Source: Welwitschia mirabilis
Taxonomy: Eukaryota > Gnetophyta > Gnetopsida > Welwitschiales
Reading direction: 5' to 3'
NCBI GenBank assembly: GCA_051453625.1
Contig: JBOZIK010000001.1
Coordinates: 91,040,215 to 91,071,092, forward strand
Length of the DNA: 30,878 bases
Position 1 is the first letter of the stretch. Each line of letters begins with the position of its first letter. A program made the translations under genes and the position numbers. Shown in pieces: positions 30,837-30,878 of this stretch. The notes beneath the pieces were generated by a model. The model did no database searches, was not told the DNA's origin, and saw only the letters and a list, made by a program, of their open reading frames with translations.

Positions 30837-30878
30837 GGTATATATTCGTTGACGCGAAAATATAGCCGTTTATAGACG

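Larger units (their letters stand above)
30446..30878 (+). mobile_element. LTR C of the GGACGTCC-array family (cut by window end)
   Basis: Starts TGTTGCATCAAATATTTTC, like LTRs A and B, and runs through the array to GCCGTTTATAGACG at the window edge. It lies in opposite orientation to LTR D and only 25 bp inside that element, so it looks like a nested insertion. Confidence 0.8.

Noticed and set aside
30463-30865. Open frames across the second N run, with repeated residues
   Set aside because: They run through the gap and merely translate the GGACGTCC array.

Overview
The window reads as a plant nuclear genome segment of low gene density, and the long repeat-filled introns suggest a gymnosperm (conifer-like) genome. 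This is an inference: the sequence is AT-rich, has spliced exons with GT/AG borders, plant-type gene families, many decayed Copia LTR retrotransposons and a fossil plant hAT transposase. Nothing in it looks bacterial or organellar. There are two runs of N (19570-19669 and 30523-30603).

Only two genes are supported, and both are partial. On the + strand, six exons between about 10201 and 13235 encode the N-terminal Rossmann half of a plastid-type atypical short-chain dehydrogenase/reductase of the HCF173 / At4g18810 group. The CIA30 half that should follow was not found in the window. On the - strand, two exons (22665-22500 and 22410-22245) encode the central and C-terminal part of ATG101, a subunit of the ATG1/ATG13 autophagy-initiation complex. 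Its N-terminal exon(s) and possibly a short last exon were not found. If both genes are intact, their missing exons lie outside the window and the flanking repeats sit in their introns.

Most of the rest is mobile-element sequence. 1-5057 holds simple and dispersed repeats and a broken hAT (DUF659-type) transposase on the - strand. 5058-8030 is a deleted Copia element on the - strand with both LTRs, a primer-binding site, a polypurine tract and a 5-bp target duplication. 8036-10200 is the region upstream of the reductase gene. 13236-18774 is unrecognised, repeat-bearing sequence. 18775-19569, 24283-25361, 29325-30420 and 30446-30878 are four LTRs of one family. 25761-about 28070 is a second Copia element, cut off inside its integrase.

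The most unusual signal is in that four-copy LTR family. Its U3 region carries five or six pairs of the palindrome GGACGTCC (GACGTC core). The two palindromes of a pair lie almost always exactly 22 bp apart, about two helical turns, and successive pairs are separated by 34-35 bp. The pair spacing holds even in the old, reverse-oriented copy, where most CpGs have decayed to TpG/CpA. The array sits upstream of a TATA box, so it looks like a periodic ACGT-core (bZIP-type) enhancer carried by a retrotransposon. A second, unrelated repeat family carries an 18-bp tandem unit with a GATATC core.
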